The position numbers and the translations under genes were made by a program. This document shows, piece by piece, positions 12,093 to 24,700 of a DNA stretch of 64,000 bases. The stretch's first letter is position 1, and each line of letters starts with the position of its first letter. The notes under the pieces are model-generated. The model did not search any database. It was given only the letters and a program-made list of their open reading frames with translations, and was not told the origin of the DNA. The DNA is from Crotalaria pallida (lineage: Eukaryota > Streptophyta > Magnoliopsida > Fabales > Fabaceae), in the NCBI GenBank assembly GCA_037953625.1, contig CM075652.1:149792597-149856596 (forward strand), given 5' to 3'.

Positions 12093-12350
12093 TACTCCCT
12101 CTTTCTCTGAATATAAGACATGTCAAATAAAAAAGTGAAATAATTTAGTTAATTATGTTGGAAACGTGAATTTTTGATATGTAATTTTAAAATAACCCCT
12201 TTTAATATTATTCGGAATCTAAAAAATATTAAATAAATAGGGGTGTTTGTGAAAAAAAATTAATGATCATTGAAAATTGACAAAAAATCTTATAAATAGA
12301 GACAAAATAAAAGTGTCAAAACGATCTTATATTTATGGACAAAGGAAGTA
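12093..12350. mobile_element. Stowaway-like MITE, CTAATTATAAGG subfamily
   Basis: TACTCCCTCTTTCTCTGAAT at the left, TTATATTTATGGACAAAGG plus AAGTA at the right. The ends are worn, but the interior motif TTAAATAAATAGGGGTG is kept. Confidence 0.6.
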
Positions 12351-12928
12351 AAAAATTACTAGTGAATTAAATGTGTCATGGAACCTTGTGAGCAGGCAAC
12401 CAAAGTACCAAACCCATCTAAAAAATGACCCTGGTTACGTTGGGTACTTAGAATTATATATATTGGACATGTGCTTAAGTGGAATGTGACAATCTTTAAT
12501 AAAACATTGGTCCTCACAAATCCTCTAGCATTTGCTTTTTTTTTTTTTTTTTAAATATTCGGTTTCTCAAGGATTACTTAGATATATCCGAATTTGATTC
12601 TGGGTCGCGTGCTTGATTATACTAGCTGGTAAGTTTCTGCATCTACAAAGAATCAAATTCGAGACATTGCTTAAAGAAGACCGAATCACTTACCACTCGT
12701 TCCAATCATTTTGGTTAGCATGTGTTTTCTTTAGGACAATTCTAAACCTTCTCACGGCATTTTAAATCCTCTTCAATTTATTTTTTCAAACTTTTGTCAA
12801 TTTCTCTTATAAATGCTACTGCCAAGTGCCAATAACCATCATTGCCATCAACACAGTAAATTCTAGGAAATTAAATTTAGGATTATAACGGCTGAATTCC
12901 TTGCATGACTCACAAATACAATAAAAAC
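12351..12928. other. Intergenic
   Basis: A poly(T) tract at about 12534-12552. No gene seen. Confidence 0.4.
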
Positions 12929-13639
12929 ACGGCTCCCTCGATTCTAAATTTTTTTGGCTTTTAGTAGTTTTTTTTTTTGATTCTATATTACTTATTCCTT
13001 CCTCTCTTTATCATATGACATACTTAACCGAATTACACATACCAACAAAAGTAATTAGTTTTATGAATTTTATGAAAATATATTGTAACATTACAATTTT
13101 ACCCTCTCAACTTTTTTTTTTGGAAAATTCACACTCATTAATGAATAACAAAAAACACATAAATAGTGAAAACATTTAATAAGAGAAAAAAAGAGAAAAA
13201 ACAATAAATGATACATATAAAATATAAAGTGACTTATAATTAGAACCAAGAAAACCTTATAGAATGTGACCTATAATAAGGATCAAATGGAGTATCATTT
13301 TACAATTTCAATGCATAAACATATTTCCCTTTTCAATTTTAACCCTTTATTCAATTACTTTTCTCACTCCTAGTTGATTTTACTTTTATCATCTTTCTCA
13401 TATATAAAACACTATACATTAATTAATAGACACAATTCCTAATAAAAATTAAATACTACTAAAAATACTACTAAAAATTTCAACCAAAAGAAAAATAAAT
13501 ACTATTAAAATTTTCAGTAAGAATTAAATATAGGTATTCTATCAAAACACATACGGAACATAAAACTTACAATAATCAATATTTTCTTAATATTTGTGCA
13601 TAAACCTAAAATGTCAAAAAATTTGAAATTGAGGGAGTA
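12929..13639. mobile_element. MITE-like element interrupted by a Stowaway-like copy
   Basis: GGCTCCCTCGATTCTAAAT near 12930 is mirrored by TTTGAAATTGAGGGAGTA at 13622-13639. The space between includes a complete second element (12993-13294), so the outer one was probably about 410 bp before it was split. Confidence 0.5.
12993..13294. mobile_element. Stowaway-like MITE nested in the element at 12929-13639
   Basis: TATTCCTTCCTCTCTTTATC at the left, TAATAAGGATCAAATGG plus AGTA at the right. The interior is shared with the copies at 6119, 10466 and 35046. Confidence 0.6.
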
Positions 13640-13834
13640 ACAAGAACACCATCCGACTTATAATATAAGCAAAATTAACTACTTTCACAGTTACTATCAA
13701 GGTGTATTTTAAGAATATTTATTAGGCAATTAAAAAGAATACTAAATTATTATTGGAAAATGTTGTATTTAATACATTAATAATTATTAATGAATGTTTC
13801 CAATAAAAGTATCTTTTTGTTAATTTCTTAAAAT

Positions 13835-14133
13835 TACTCTCTCCGTTCTTTATCATTTGTTTCTTTCTTAAGAAATTTTTTGTTCCTATTTATTTATCGT
13901 ATTTGAAAGTTCAATAATGTAATAAATGTTATTTTCATTTTTACCCTCTATTTAATAGACTATTGATTTATATATGTAAGTAATAAAAAAAAGTAATGAT
14001 TGCAAAGAGAAAAGGAGAAAGTATATTAAGAAAAAACATAATTAATTGATTGAAAATCAAAATAAATATTGCATTTATTAAAAAACATATTTTTTTTAAA
14101 AAGTAAGACAGATAAATAAGAACAAATAAATTA
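13835..14133. mobile_element. Stowaway-like MITE, TTATCTGTCG subfamily
   Basis: TACTCTCTCCGTTCTTTATC at the left. The right end GACAGATAAATAAGAAC is clear, but the last bases are worn. Confidence 0.55.
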
Positions 14134-14940
14134 CCACATTTATTAACAAAATCAAATATGCATTGGATCTAATTGCTTAAATAAATCCTTATTAAAAACT
14201 AGCCAGGGAAGTTATGATTCAAAGAAATTCATTTCAATAAATTCAACCAAACCATTAAAAATATGTAATAAAATTAATAGCTCAACAAATATTTAAATTA
14301 TACAGTATATTATGAGATAGATGATGCATGTGTGATTTTTAACACACCTCTTTTAACAAAGCTTTCTTAATAAAAAAAGGGTTTTTTTTACCGATGAAAA
14401 AAAAAGGGCTCGAGGTAAATATTGACCCATAATAAAAAAAAAAGTATTTAATCCATCACCCATAATAAAAAAAAAGTATTTAATCCATACACATATTTTG
14501 AGATACGTGTGGAACTTCCAATATATATTTTCAACAAAGTTTGGCTGATCGAACAAATAATAACTTTTGAATTATAAAAAATAAATAAATTTTGAGCCAT
14601 GACAATCAAATTTTTTTATCTAACTTTAATATCATATTAAATTTTATTTGAAAACGAATTAATAATAAAAATATTAACCCAACAAATATTTAGATCATCT
14701 CCGACTATAAAGCTTGAGAACAAATTCCAGCAATAGCAACCAGAAATAATTGTAACAAGTCAAAATGACCATCAAAGGTGCATATGAGAGAATCCATAAA
14801 ACAAGCTAAAAACTCGTGGGGTGACCTAACACGATTTACTATAACAAGCAAAAGGACAGATAAACGGTACTGGTGATGAAAACAGGAATTTCATATGGTG
14901 GAGCACCTTAATGGGATGTAAATTGTGGGTTTAAAGCAAG
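14134..14940. other. Intergenic AT-rich DNA
   Basis: A 35-bp direct repeat at about 14429-14486 (CCATAATAAAAAAAA...TATTTAATCC, two copies). No gene. Confidence 0.4.
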
Positions 14941-15416
14941 TAACACTCCCTCCTATCCAAAAGTTTTGAGTGTATAATTTATTATTTTTGATATATATAT
15001 ATATATATATGATTTGATTGTTTATATATTTAATACATAATTATTCTATTTTTTTATTTCAATTTTTTCCTTTTCACTCCTTTGTTTCCAATAACTAATG
15101 ATTATTGAAAAGAGTATTTTAATTAAATTATTTCAAATTCTTATATTCCGTTTCATTCATAAGTAATATATTTTAAGATTATGCACGAATTTGAAAAAAT
15201 GATTAAATGATGTTAGAAAAATTTGGGATATTTCGATTATAATGCCCTATAGAATTATTATTGAGGAGAGAGAAAGATATTAGAAATGAAAAAAAAGTAT
15301 AATAAATAAGGATGTGTTAGGAAAAATAACATCAATTATGTATTGAGTTTTGTAAAAAAAAAATTACATATGAAACACATGACAAAAACTTTATAAATAT
15401 TGCATACGGAGGAGTA
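14941..15416. mobile_element. Long MITE with CACTCCCTCC ends
   Basis: TAACACTCCCTCCTATCC at the left, GCATACGGAGGAGTA at the right. At 476 bp it is longer than the other copies. It carries an (AT)n run at about 14991-15010. Confidence 0.5.
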
Positions 15417-15731
15417 ATCTTTTTTAAAATCTAATAAAATTTTGGATCTTGCTAACAAGCAAGTAATGATTAGTGATTAGTGAAAATGTTGGCACGTCAC
15501 TCCTAAGGACACTTATTAAGATTATTACATATAAAAAAATTATAAGTTCATATTCACTGTTTTATCGAAAACATAGAAAATCATATTGTATTTTTCAATA
15601 AATTTTATTTATAATTATTTTTTTAATAAGTGCATTTGTTAGCATTTTCCTAATTTTTTTTGTTGGCAAAACTTTTAAATCCAAAATAGCGTTGATTAGT
15701 GACCAGTTTTCCAATCTGAAACCATCCAAAT

Positions 15732-16011
15732 TACTCCCTCCGGTCCTATTTATAAGATTTTTTTGGGGTTTTTATTTTGGTCCTATTTATAAGATCCCTT
15801 TGCAATTTTCAATAGCATTTAGTTACTTCTTTTCACAAACACCCCTATAAAATCAACACTTTTTAGAGTTCCAATAATAATTATAGGGATAATTTTGAAA
15901 AAGTATATCAAATTTTCACATTTCTAATGTCACTAACAAATTTATTTACTTTTCTTGATGGAAGTGAAAAACTCGAAAAGAATCTTGTAATTAAGACAGG
16001 AGGGAGCAGTA
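15732..16011. mobile_element. Stowaway-like MITE, CTAATTATAAGG subfamily
   Basis: TACTCCCTCCGGTCCTATTT at the left, TTAAGACAGGAGGGAGCAG plus TA at the right. Confidence 0.7.
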
Positions 16012-16551
16012 GAATGGAGTGGGCTTTGATGAAAGCTGGTTCTTTTTTCATCATGGATATGATTTCGGGAAGGACCCACTCCACCTGGTTTACCACTAGC
16101 CTTCTTGTGTTGGCACGTCACCCTTCCCATAATCTAATGATTATTTTTAGATTTAGCCAAAGCCACAATACATCCCCACCCAACATCTATAGCCAAGTAC
16201 TCTCCCGCTGCCGTTGCTATTTATAACGTACTTAAAATAAGTTTATATAAATTAACAAAAAAAGTTAGAAGTACTATATAAACAGAGCCTAAATAGATCA
16301 TCATAACTTAAAAGCCTAGCAAGTTGAATCTTAAATTAAAAGGTTAATTAAGTTTTTCATTCTTAAAAATATGATCAATTTTGCATTCAGTTCTGGTTTT
16401 GTTAAAAAAATCCAAATCAGCATTACTAATTTTTTATTAGAAAAAATTGTATATTTAAAAAATCAAATAACATATTTATTTTAAAATAACAAATCCTTTT
16501 TTTTTTTAATTCTTTATCCTCAACCTCCATGAAAACTCTTTTTTTGAATAA

Positions 16552-16828
16552 TACTCTCTCCTTCTTGAAATATAAGCAACAAAAAAACATATATGTTTTG
16601 GTTTAAAATATAAGTAAAATTAACCAATTTTCTTAAATTTTATTTCATTCACAATGTCAATTTCCTAAAATATCCCTGAAAATTGTTATTTTATTTAATT
16701 TTTGTTTCATTCCCAATGCATCTTTCCTAAAATACTTCTATTCTTTTATAAATTTAAGAAAATTAAATACAATCAACTAACTAATAAGTATAAAATTAAT
16801 TAATTTTGCTTATAATTCAAGCAAGAGG
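16552..16828. mobile_element. Stowaway-like MITE, ATTATAAGCAA subfamily
   Basis: TACTCTCTCCTTCTTGAAAT plus ATAAGC at the left, GCTTATAATTCAAGCAAGAG at the right. It lies next to the AGO10 promoter region. Confidence 0.6.
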
Positions 16829-17204
16829 ACCCAGAAAGACTACAAGAACAATTTCCTCGCTAAAAATAAGGTAGAAAAGGAAGCAGAAATAAATATAAGG
16901 CTATCTAGCGAGCGAGCCTGCAAGAGAGACGAGAGCAGTGAAAGTTCAAAATTATTCTCCTTCCATTTCCTTGTATGATTGCTAACTCTTTTGGACTTAT
17001 TCTCACTCAACATATATAGCATAGCATGGTCCTCTCTCTACCTCCTACTGCTAACTAGTTGAAGTAGCAGTACTGATGGTAATTGGTAAATTATTTTCTG
17101 GTTTTGCCATTTGTTACATTGGTACATTACAACAACAACTTTTGTTTTATTTATGGGCATGCTTTGCTGTTTGCTATGCTACACTACATCCCCCCGAGGC
17201 CGAG

Positions 17205-17246
<42 letters not shown>

Positions 17247-17555
17247 ATTAAGCAGATCAGAGCAGCAACTAACTACGTTAAAAGCAAAGAAGCAGTAAAA
17301 GACTTAGCTTTTACTTACAACACGTGATCATCAAACAAAGAAAGAAACACACAAAAAGCTCTTTTGCATGCGTCTATAAGATTCATCATCATCATCACCA
17401 TCACCCCTTCCCTTTCTCACCACCCCCCCTACCAGCTACCCTCATTTCCCCTTCTTCTTCTTCTTCTCTCAATTTTTTCACACACTTACTTACTTACTTA
17501 TTTATCCTTCTTCCATTTTTACTTTCTTTCCATTACCTTAACCAAGTGAAAGAGG
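16829..17555 (+). promoter_or_regulatory. AGO10: AGO10 promoter and 5' leader exon
   Basis: MITE-free sequence leads to a (GA)n tract at 17212-17243, then CT-rich leader DNA (17400-17530), and ends at a donor site GTGAGT at 17556. GA- and CT-rich leaders are common in plant housekeeping and developmental genes. The transcription start is not identifiable. It probably lies around 17.1-17.3 kb. Short frames opening on both strands here are low-complexity. Confidence 0.55.
17212..17243. repeat. (GA)16 microsatellite in the AGO10 leader region
   Basis: Uninterrupted GA dinucleotides, preceded by a short GTGTGT run. A length-variable tract in this position could act as a GAGA-type regulatory element, which is inference. 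Confidence 0.9.
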
Positions 17556-18765
17556 GTGAGTACGTTTTGTCTTTTTTTTTTCATCAGAGATTTTCATTTT
17601 TTGACTACTTCAATTCCTTTTAAGACTTAAATGCATTTCACTTAAAACATTTTGCTGGCTAGCTCTACTTGTATTTATTTATTTTTCTCTTACTGCAAAT
17701 CTTCCGAACACTGCTGATTTTGCCTTCCCTTCTTAATGTCTGGTCCTTATCTTAGGATATTGTCCTTCTTTTTTGTTTTCTTCTGCTTGTTTCTTTCTCT
17801 TTTTTTCATGGTAATCTACTTCTGTATGAATTTTGTCTTCACAATCCATTCCCATTCTGGATATTATTATTATTATTATTATTTTTCTGTGTGTATGTGT
17901 TCTTATTATGTGGCTGTATTTGTTCCTTGTCTTTCTAATCTTCATTTCTTTTTTATCGTGGGTAGGGGACAAACCTAAGCAACTGGTTTTGTTTTATCTT
18001 CTGGATATTCTCATTTTCTGGGTTTTCCAATTTTTCTAATAATAATCACATTTTTATTATTTATTATTAATAATTAATAATAATAATAATTCTTCTCTTC
18101 CTTAAAAATGTTCATTGGTAAGCTCACTGAACAATCAAAATGTTTTCTTGTCTTTTGCTCTTTGTGATATTTCGTGTTGCACAGCCAATGTTTTGAGCTG
18201 CAAATTTGCATTCAGCTTTATTTTCTTCCATGTAGTCCTTTCAAACTTCAAGCAAAAGGGCAGAAAATGGTGATGTCAAAATTTACCCTTTTTTTGTTGC
18301 CTTATTTTACTCTGTGGTTCTAGTACCATAACCATTTTTGGACTTGCTCGTTGAAACAAGGGTGAATAGTTTGGATTTTCAGTTTTGCAAAAGAATGGTA
18401 ATGCTTGTATTCCTAAACAAAGTTCCAGGTTTCTGTTTCACTTTTACTACCTTTATACTACTATTTTATTTACTTATTTTTTCTCTTTTATATATATTTA
18501 TAACTTCATGCATCAAAAGGAACCATTGAGCATTCTTGTCACAGCACAGTGCACACTTAGTACTACTCATTCTGCCAACTTAATTGCATTTTCCATCTTT
18601 GTTTCTTCTCTATTCTTAGCTGAAACAAATTGGTATTGTTTGGCAGACAAACATAAATAAGTAAAAGCTAAAAGAGCATAGACTTCCTCTGATATTGGTT
18701 TTTGCTGAATCTTGTTGAGTCACCTATATATGATGACAAGTGTGGTTTTGTGTGTTACACTACAG
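17556..18765 (+). other. AGO10: AGO10 5'-UTR intron
   Basis: Donor GTGAGT at 17556 and acceptor TACACTACAG ending at 18765, 33 bases before the start codon. T-rich throughout, with ATT repeats at 17862-17883. The open frames within it are low-complexity and not coding. Confidence 0.6.
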
Positions 18766-18798
18766 TATAAAGAGTAAGGGATCAGCAACAAAGCCAAG

Positions 18799-21700
18799 AT
18801 GCCAGTGAGACAAATGAAAGAAAGCTCAGAGCAGCACCTTGTAATCAAACCCAAACACAAAGCTACACCAAATGGAAAAGGTCCACCACCTTCACAAGAA
18901 AACCAAAGCCAAACTTCACCTCAGCAAAGGAACAAGGGAAGAAGAAGGGGTAGAGGTGGCAGAAAATCTGATCAAGGAGATGTTTTGATGAGACCAAGTT
19001 GCAGGCCTTGCACTGTGACAACAGCAACACCAAGAACAACAACAAGTTGTATTGCAACTGCAAATGGAAATGTTGAAAATGGTGACATTGATATGAGTTT
19101 TCCCACTTCAAGCAAGTGTTTGAGCTTTGCTCCTAGGCCAGGGTATGGACAAGTTGGAACAAAATGCATTGTTAAGGCTAACCACTTCTTTGCAGAGTTA
19201 CCAGACAAGGACTTGAACCACTATGATGTAAGTCCTTTCCCTTCATATTTATCAAAAAAGAAAAAAAATAAAAATAAAAGAAAAAAAAGTAGATTTTCTG
19301 AATGACACCACTGTTGGGCCCTCTCTATGGCAGCATGCATTTAAGTTCATCCTGTGATTTTCCTCTTATAGGGGTTCTGCTATTGCAGTCCTTTCCTTCT
19401 AGTATCATTTATGAGATTATTAAATATGGCCTAAAGACTGAGGCTTTTGTTCCTATTGTTGCCTTTGCTTTAATTTAATTAATGCCATTATTAATATTAC
19501 TTATTACTTATAATTATTGTTATGTGCTGCTGTATTTTGCAGGTTACTATTACCCCAGAAGTGTCTTCGAGAAGAGTGAACAGATCCATCATTGCAGAAC
19601 TTGTGAGGCAGTACAAAGAGTCTGACTTAGGGATGAGGCTTCCAGCTTATGATGGCAGAAAAAGCCTGTACACTGCAGGCCACCTTCCTTTTAGCTTGAG
19701 AGAGTTTAAGATTAACCTTGCAGATGAAGATGACGGAGTTAATGGTCCCAAGTAAGGAGAATCACTTTTAGTAAAAGACTAGTTATGATTATGTGTGCTT
19801 GAATAAGTTCAATTTCAACTTACACTTGGACAATTTTCAGAAAGGAAAAAGAATACATAGTGGTGATCAAATTTGTTGCTAAGGCAAACTTGCATCACTT
19901 AGGACAGTTTCTAGCTGGTAAACGTGCTGATGGACCACAAGAGGCACTTCAAATTCTTGACATTGTACTAAGAGAGTTATCAAATAAGAGGTATTGTAAT
20001 TAGTAATGTGGATTTGAACGTTTAAACTTCAAGAAATAATGATTGAGTGAAAGTTCTTGTTTATCTTACTAATATTGCATTTTCTAAAGGTATTGCCCAA
20101 TTGGGAGGTCCTTCTTTTCACCTGATATTAGAACACCACAACGTCTCGGAGAGGGATTGGAGTCATGGTGTGGATTTTATCAGAGCATAAGGCCCACTCA
20201 GATGGGTCTTTCTCTCAATATTGGTATATTACTAACCATTGATTGATTATAGTATAATGAAAGTACAGTCTGATGGAAGTATAGTTTAACCTTTAATTTC
20301 TCTTAATTATGTTCTTGCATTTCATAGATATGGCGTCTGCTGCATTCATCGAGCCTCTTCCTGTTGTAGAATTTGTTGGCCAACTATTAGGAAAAGATGT
20401 GCTTTCAAGGCCATTGTCTGATGCTGATCGTGTAAAGGTACTTAGTATTATAGATATGGCTAGCTAAGTTCATTTTTTATGTTGTCAATATTGGCCGATT
20501 TATTGAGTTACATTATGACGTCTAATAGATTAAGAAAGCCCTTAGAGGAGTTAAAGTGGAAGTAACACACCGAGGAAATGTAAGAAGAAAATATCGTGTT
20601 TCAGGGTTGACTTCTCAACCAACAAGAGAACTTGTGTAAGTTTTCTTTCTTTCTTTTCACTTCCTGCTAAAATTTAAAGAAGTACAATGTTATACCACCG
20701 AATCACTTAACAATGAATACGAATTTATTTAGGTTTCCTGTTGATGAGAACTCAACTATGAAGTCAGTAGTTGAATACTTCCAAGAGATGTATGGTTTCA
20801 CTATTCAATATACTCACCTTCCTTGCCTTCAAGTAGGAAACCAAAAGAAGGCTAACTATCTACCTATGGAGGTAGGGAAAGTTCCTCCTGATATTTGAAG
20901 TAACCACCCATCATTCAGATAATGATTTTGTTTATTCTTTTATGCGTGAACCTTGTTCCCAGGCTTGCAAAATTGTTGAGGGGCAACGATACACAAAAAG
21001 ATTGAATGAGAAGCAAATTACTGCTCTCTTGAAAGTTACTTGCCAGAGACCTCGTGATCGGGAAAATGACATTTTACGGGTATTAACATTGAACCTTCCC
21101 AATGAAATTTTAGGATACATTGATATTTGATTACAGAACAATTACAAAATGAAGTAATTTAATCATTATGTGTGTCATTTAACTCCTGGAAAGTCAAAAT
21201 CGTGCAAGTTTCAAATAACTAAACATTGGTTAAGACAATGTAGTGATTTGAATATTTAGAAAGTGGTTGAAAACTTGGAGGTCTTACGTAACAAATGAAA
21301 CCTTGGATACATTAGTTAAGTTGATTAAGGAAAAGTGCATTTACCTATGATACTTTATATTTTGACAAGTATATATTATATTGTATAAGCTGCAAGACCC
21401 TCTATTAATGATTTGCTAATTTTTATTATTAAGGAAAAGTGCATTTACTACCTATGATATTTATAATTTGACAAGAATATATGATGATCGCAGACCGTTC
21501 ACCATAATGCTTACAATCAAGATCCATATGCAAAGGAATTTGGGATTGAAATCAGTGAAAAACTAGCTTCTGTTGAAGCACGAATTCTTCCTGCCCCTTG
21601 GGTAATGTCCTTCTCCATATATATATATGGTTTTTGATATACTTAAGATTTAATTTATCTTGATATTACTATTCATTGCTCTGTTGCACTTCTGAACTGC

Positions 21701-24700
21701 AGCTTAAATATCACGAAAGTGGGAGAGAAAAGAACTGTTTACCCCAAGTTGGTCAGTGGAATATGATGAACAAGGTATGGTATTTTACATTGACATTACA
21801 ACTAACTGTTATTCAGTTCTCTGGTTTAATCAAGTTTTGGTTGGGAAGTTTTAACTTATATTGATTTTTGGCCAAAGTCATATTTACTAGTAATTGTTAT
21901 TTACTAGTCATATTCTAGACACACAAAAAAAGATGTTATTATTAAAATCCCTTTGTAATTTACTTGCAGTTATGAAACTCCAAGGTATATGTTGTTCTTG
22001 TTAGCCTTGAGATTTCATATCATAGCTTGCAATACTGATCACTGTCTCAAAATTCTTGAATGACACAGAAAATGATTAATGGAATGACTGTTAGCCGGTG
22101 GGCATGCATAAATTTTTCGCGGAGTGTGCAAGATAGTGTTGCTCGCACTTTTTGCAATGAGCTTGCTCAAATGTGTCAAGTGTCTGGCATGGTAGTTTTC
22201 AATCTTTTTTGTCTCTTTCTGTGAATGGAATGTATAAACAAAATTTTCTAAGATTCAATAACATTTTTTTTCTTTTTAGGAGTTTAATCCAGAACCTGTT
22301 ATCCCCATTTACAATGCCAAACCCGAGTTGGTAGAGAAAGCTTTGAAGCATGTTTACCATGTGTCAACAAACAAAACTAAAGGGAAAGAATTGGAGCTTG
22401 TGTTGGCAATATTGCCCGACAACAATGGGTCTCTATATGGTTAGTCGCACTGGTCGATAATAACTCTTCAATATTGTACTACCAATCACTAATTGCGATT
22501 TGCTTAAGTTGACAGAATCAGAAGGTATGTTGAGTTATGCAGAATTCTCATTTAAACATCTTTTGGTTTCAGGTGATCTCAAGCGTATTTGTGAAACTGA
22601 CCTTGGTTTAATTACACAATGTTGTCTTACAAAGCATGTCTTTAAGATCACTAAACAGTACTTGGCTAATGTGTCTCTGAAGATCAATGTGAAGGTTTGT
22701 TTGCTCTCAGTCACATTAAATTCTACGTTCCTGAGCAAAACATTATTTGAAGTCTACTGTTAATTGCCAGAAAATTTCCTATCCCTCTTTTGCTTCATTA
22801 TTGTGTGAACAACTTCATCCTTATTCTTACGAATAGAATGTTCGATACCTGTAAGAAATAGTTGGCGGAACCAAGCTAGAGTCACCTGTTGGATTGGCTT
22901 AAAATTTCATGTCCCAACCTGTGGTGCAGAAATCGTGCAGAAATCATTATGCATTCGTACTATTACTTTAGACATTATAGGCTTCCCTACTCTATGAATA
23001 TTTATGTTGAAATTACTCTCACTTCTCAGAAATGCTTCCAATAACTAAATGGTGATCACTTTCTCTCTTCTCGATGCAGATGGGAGGTAGAAACACTGTT
23101 CTTCTAGATGCAGTAAGCTGCAGAATACCATTGGTTAGTGACATACCAACCATAATATTTGGAGCTGATGTTACTCACCCTGAAAATGGAGAAGACACTA
23201 GCCCCTCGATAGCAGCTGTATTTATCTAATCTATTAATCTTCTTTTTTATAACATTGCAATGGTCATTGAGGGTTTTGCGCTTTTGGCAACTGATGTGTT
23301 GTCCAATCTATAGGTAGTAGCATCCCAAGACTGGCCTGAGGTGACAAAGTATGCTGGTTTAGTGTGTGCTCAAGCTCATAGACAGGAACTTATACAAGAT
23401 CTTTACAAAACTTGGCATGATCCTGTTCGTGGAACAGTTAGTGGTGGCATGATCCGGTAACAGTTATACAAAGTTTAATTATTTTATTCTGGATATTATT
23501 CTGGAGTTTCTTTTTTGTTTGTTTGATGGGGTTCTTTTGCGTTAGATCACATTATTTAATCCTCACATTAATATTTTTATGCAGAGATTTGTTGGTTTCC
23601 TTTCGAAGGGCAACAGGACAGAAGCCGCTAAGGATTATATTTTACAGGTCTATATGTTTAAATAATGGCGCAAAATCCATAATATACGATGTGAACTTTA
23701 TTAGTAGATTTTAGAAGGTTGAACACTTGAACTTGAACTGCACCTGCGTTGACCAGGTTGTCTAATACTTGGCATTGGTTTTAATAGAATTTCAGTAATT
23801 ATACTACAATGCGCTTCATACATTCAATTAAGTTCTGTTAAATCAGACACGTAAAGCATCCAGAGGGATTTTTCCATGTATCTTATTGGAAGATGCTAGA
23901 TAAAGTATAGTTTATTCGTGTGTTTGAGTCGTAATTCGTGAAAATCTATATCCAAGTTCACATGTTTATAATCTACTACCAAGCATCTGTGTTTCTGAAA
24001 CATTCTAGTTTGATGAAAGTGTTAGTCACCTGTGTATGATGATGAACTTTGAACAGGGATGGTGTAAGTGAAGGACAGTTTTACCAAGTTCTACTTTATG
24101 AGTTGGATGCCATCAGGAAGGTCAGAATCATTTGCTTACTCATCATACATCTATTTGATCTTTTCATGACAAACTATGTTCTAAGAATCAATATCTGTGT
24201 AGGCATGTGCTTCCTTAGAACCAAACTATCAGCCTCCAGTAACGTTCATAGTCGTACAAAAAAGGCACCATACTCGGTTATTCCCAAACAATCACAGGGA
24301 CAGGAGCAGCACAGATAAAAGTGGGAATATATTGCCTGGTAAGTTGAACATTCCTGAAATACTTATTTACACAAATGCATTTCTGGGTCATTCTTCATAT
24401 TTAAAATATTGCCTGATAATATTGGCTATTTCTTGTTGTAAATTGTCTTGTAGGGACTGTTGTTGATACTAAAATCTGCCATCCAACAGAATTTGATTTT
24501 TATCTCTGCAGTCATGCTGGTATTCAGGTATAGTATAGTTTTTCCTCCCTTCTATGCCAGGATTTATGATTATCATCGTGGGTTTATTATGTAAAAAAAA
24601 TTAAAATGGGATAAAGTTGACAGAATCAAAATTAGAGGTAGGGTGAGCAAATAGAAGTTAATTGCCTATAAGAAGTTTTTGTTAGTTTTCTATACTTCTC

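Noticed and set aside
17324..18660. Several open frames in the AGO10 leader and its intron
   Set aside because: Low-complexity (His, Ile, Tyr or Phe runs from simple repeats), and they lie in predicted untranslated exon and intron.
18863..19208. Antisense frames opposite AGO10 exon 1
   Set aside because: Shadows of the coding strand, with no domain.
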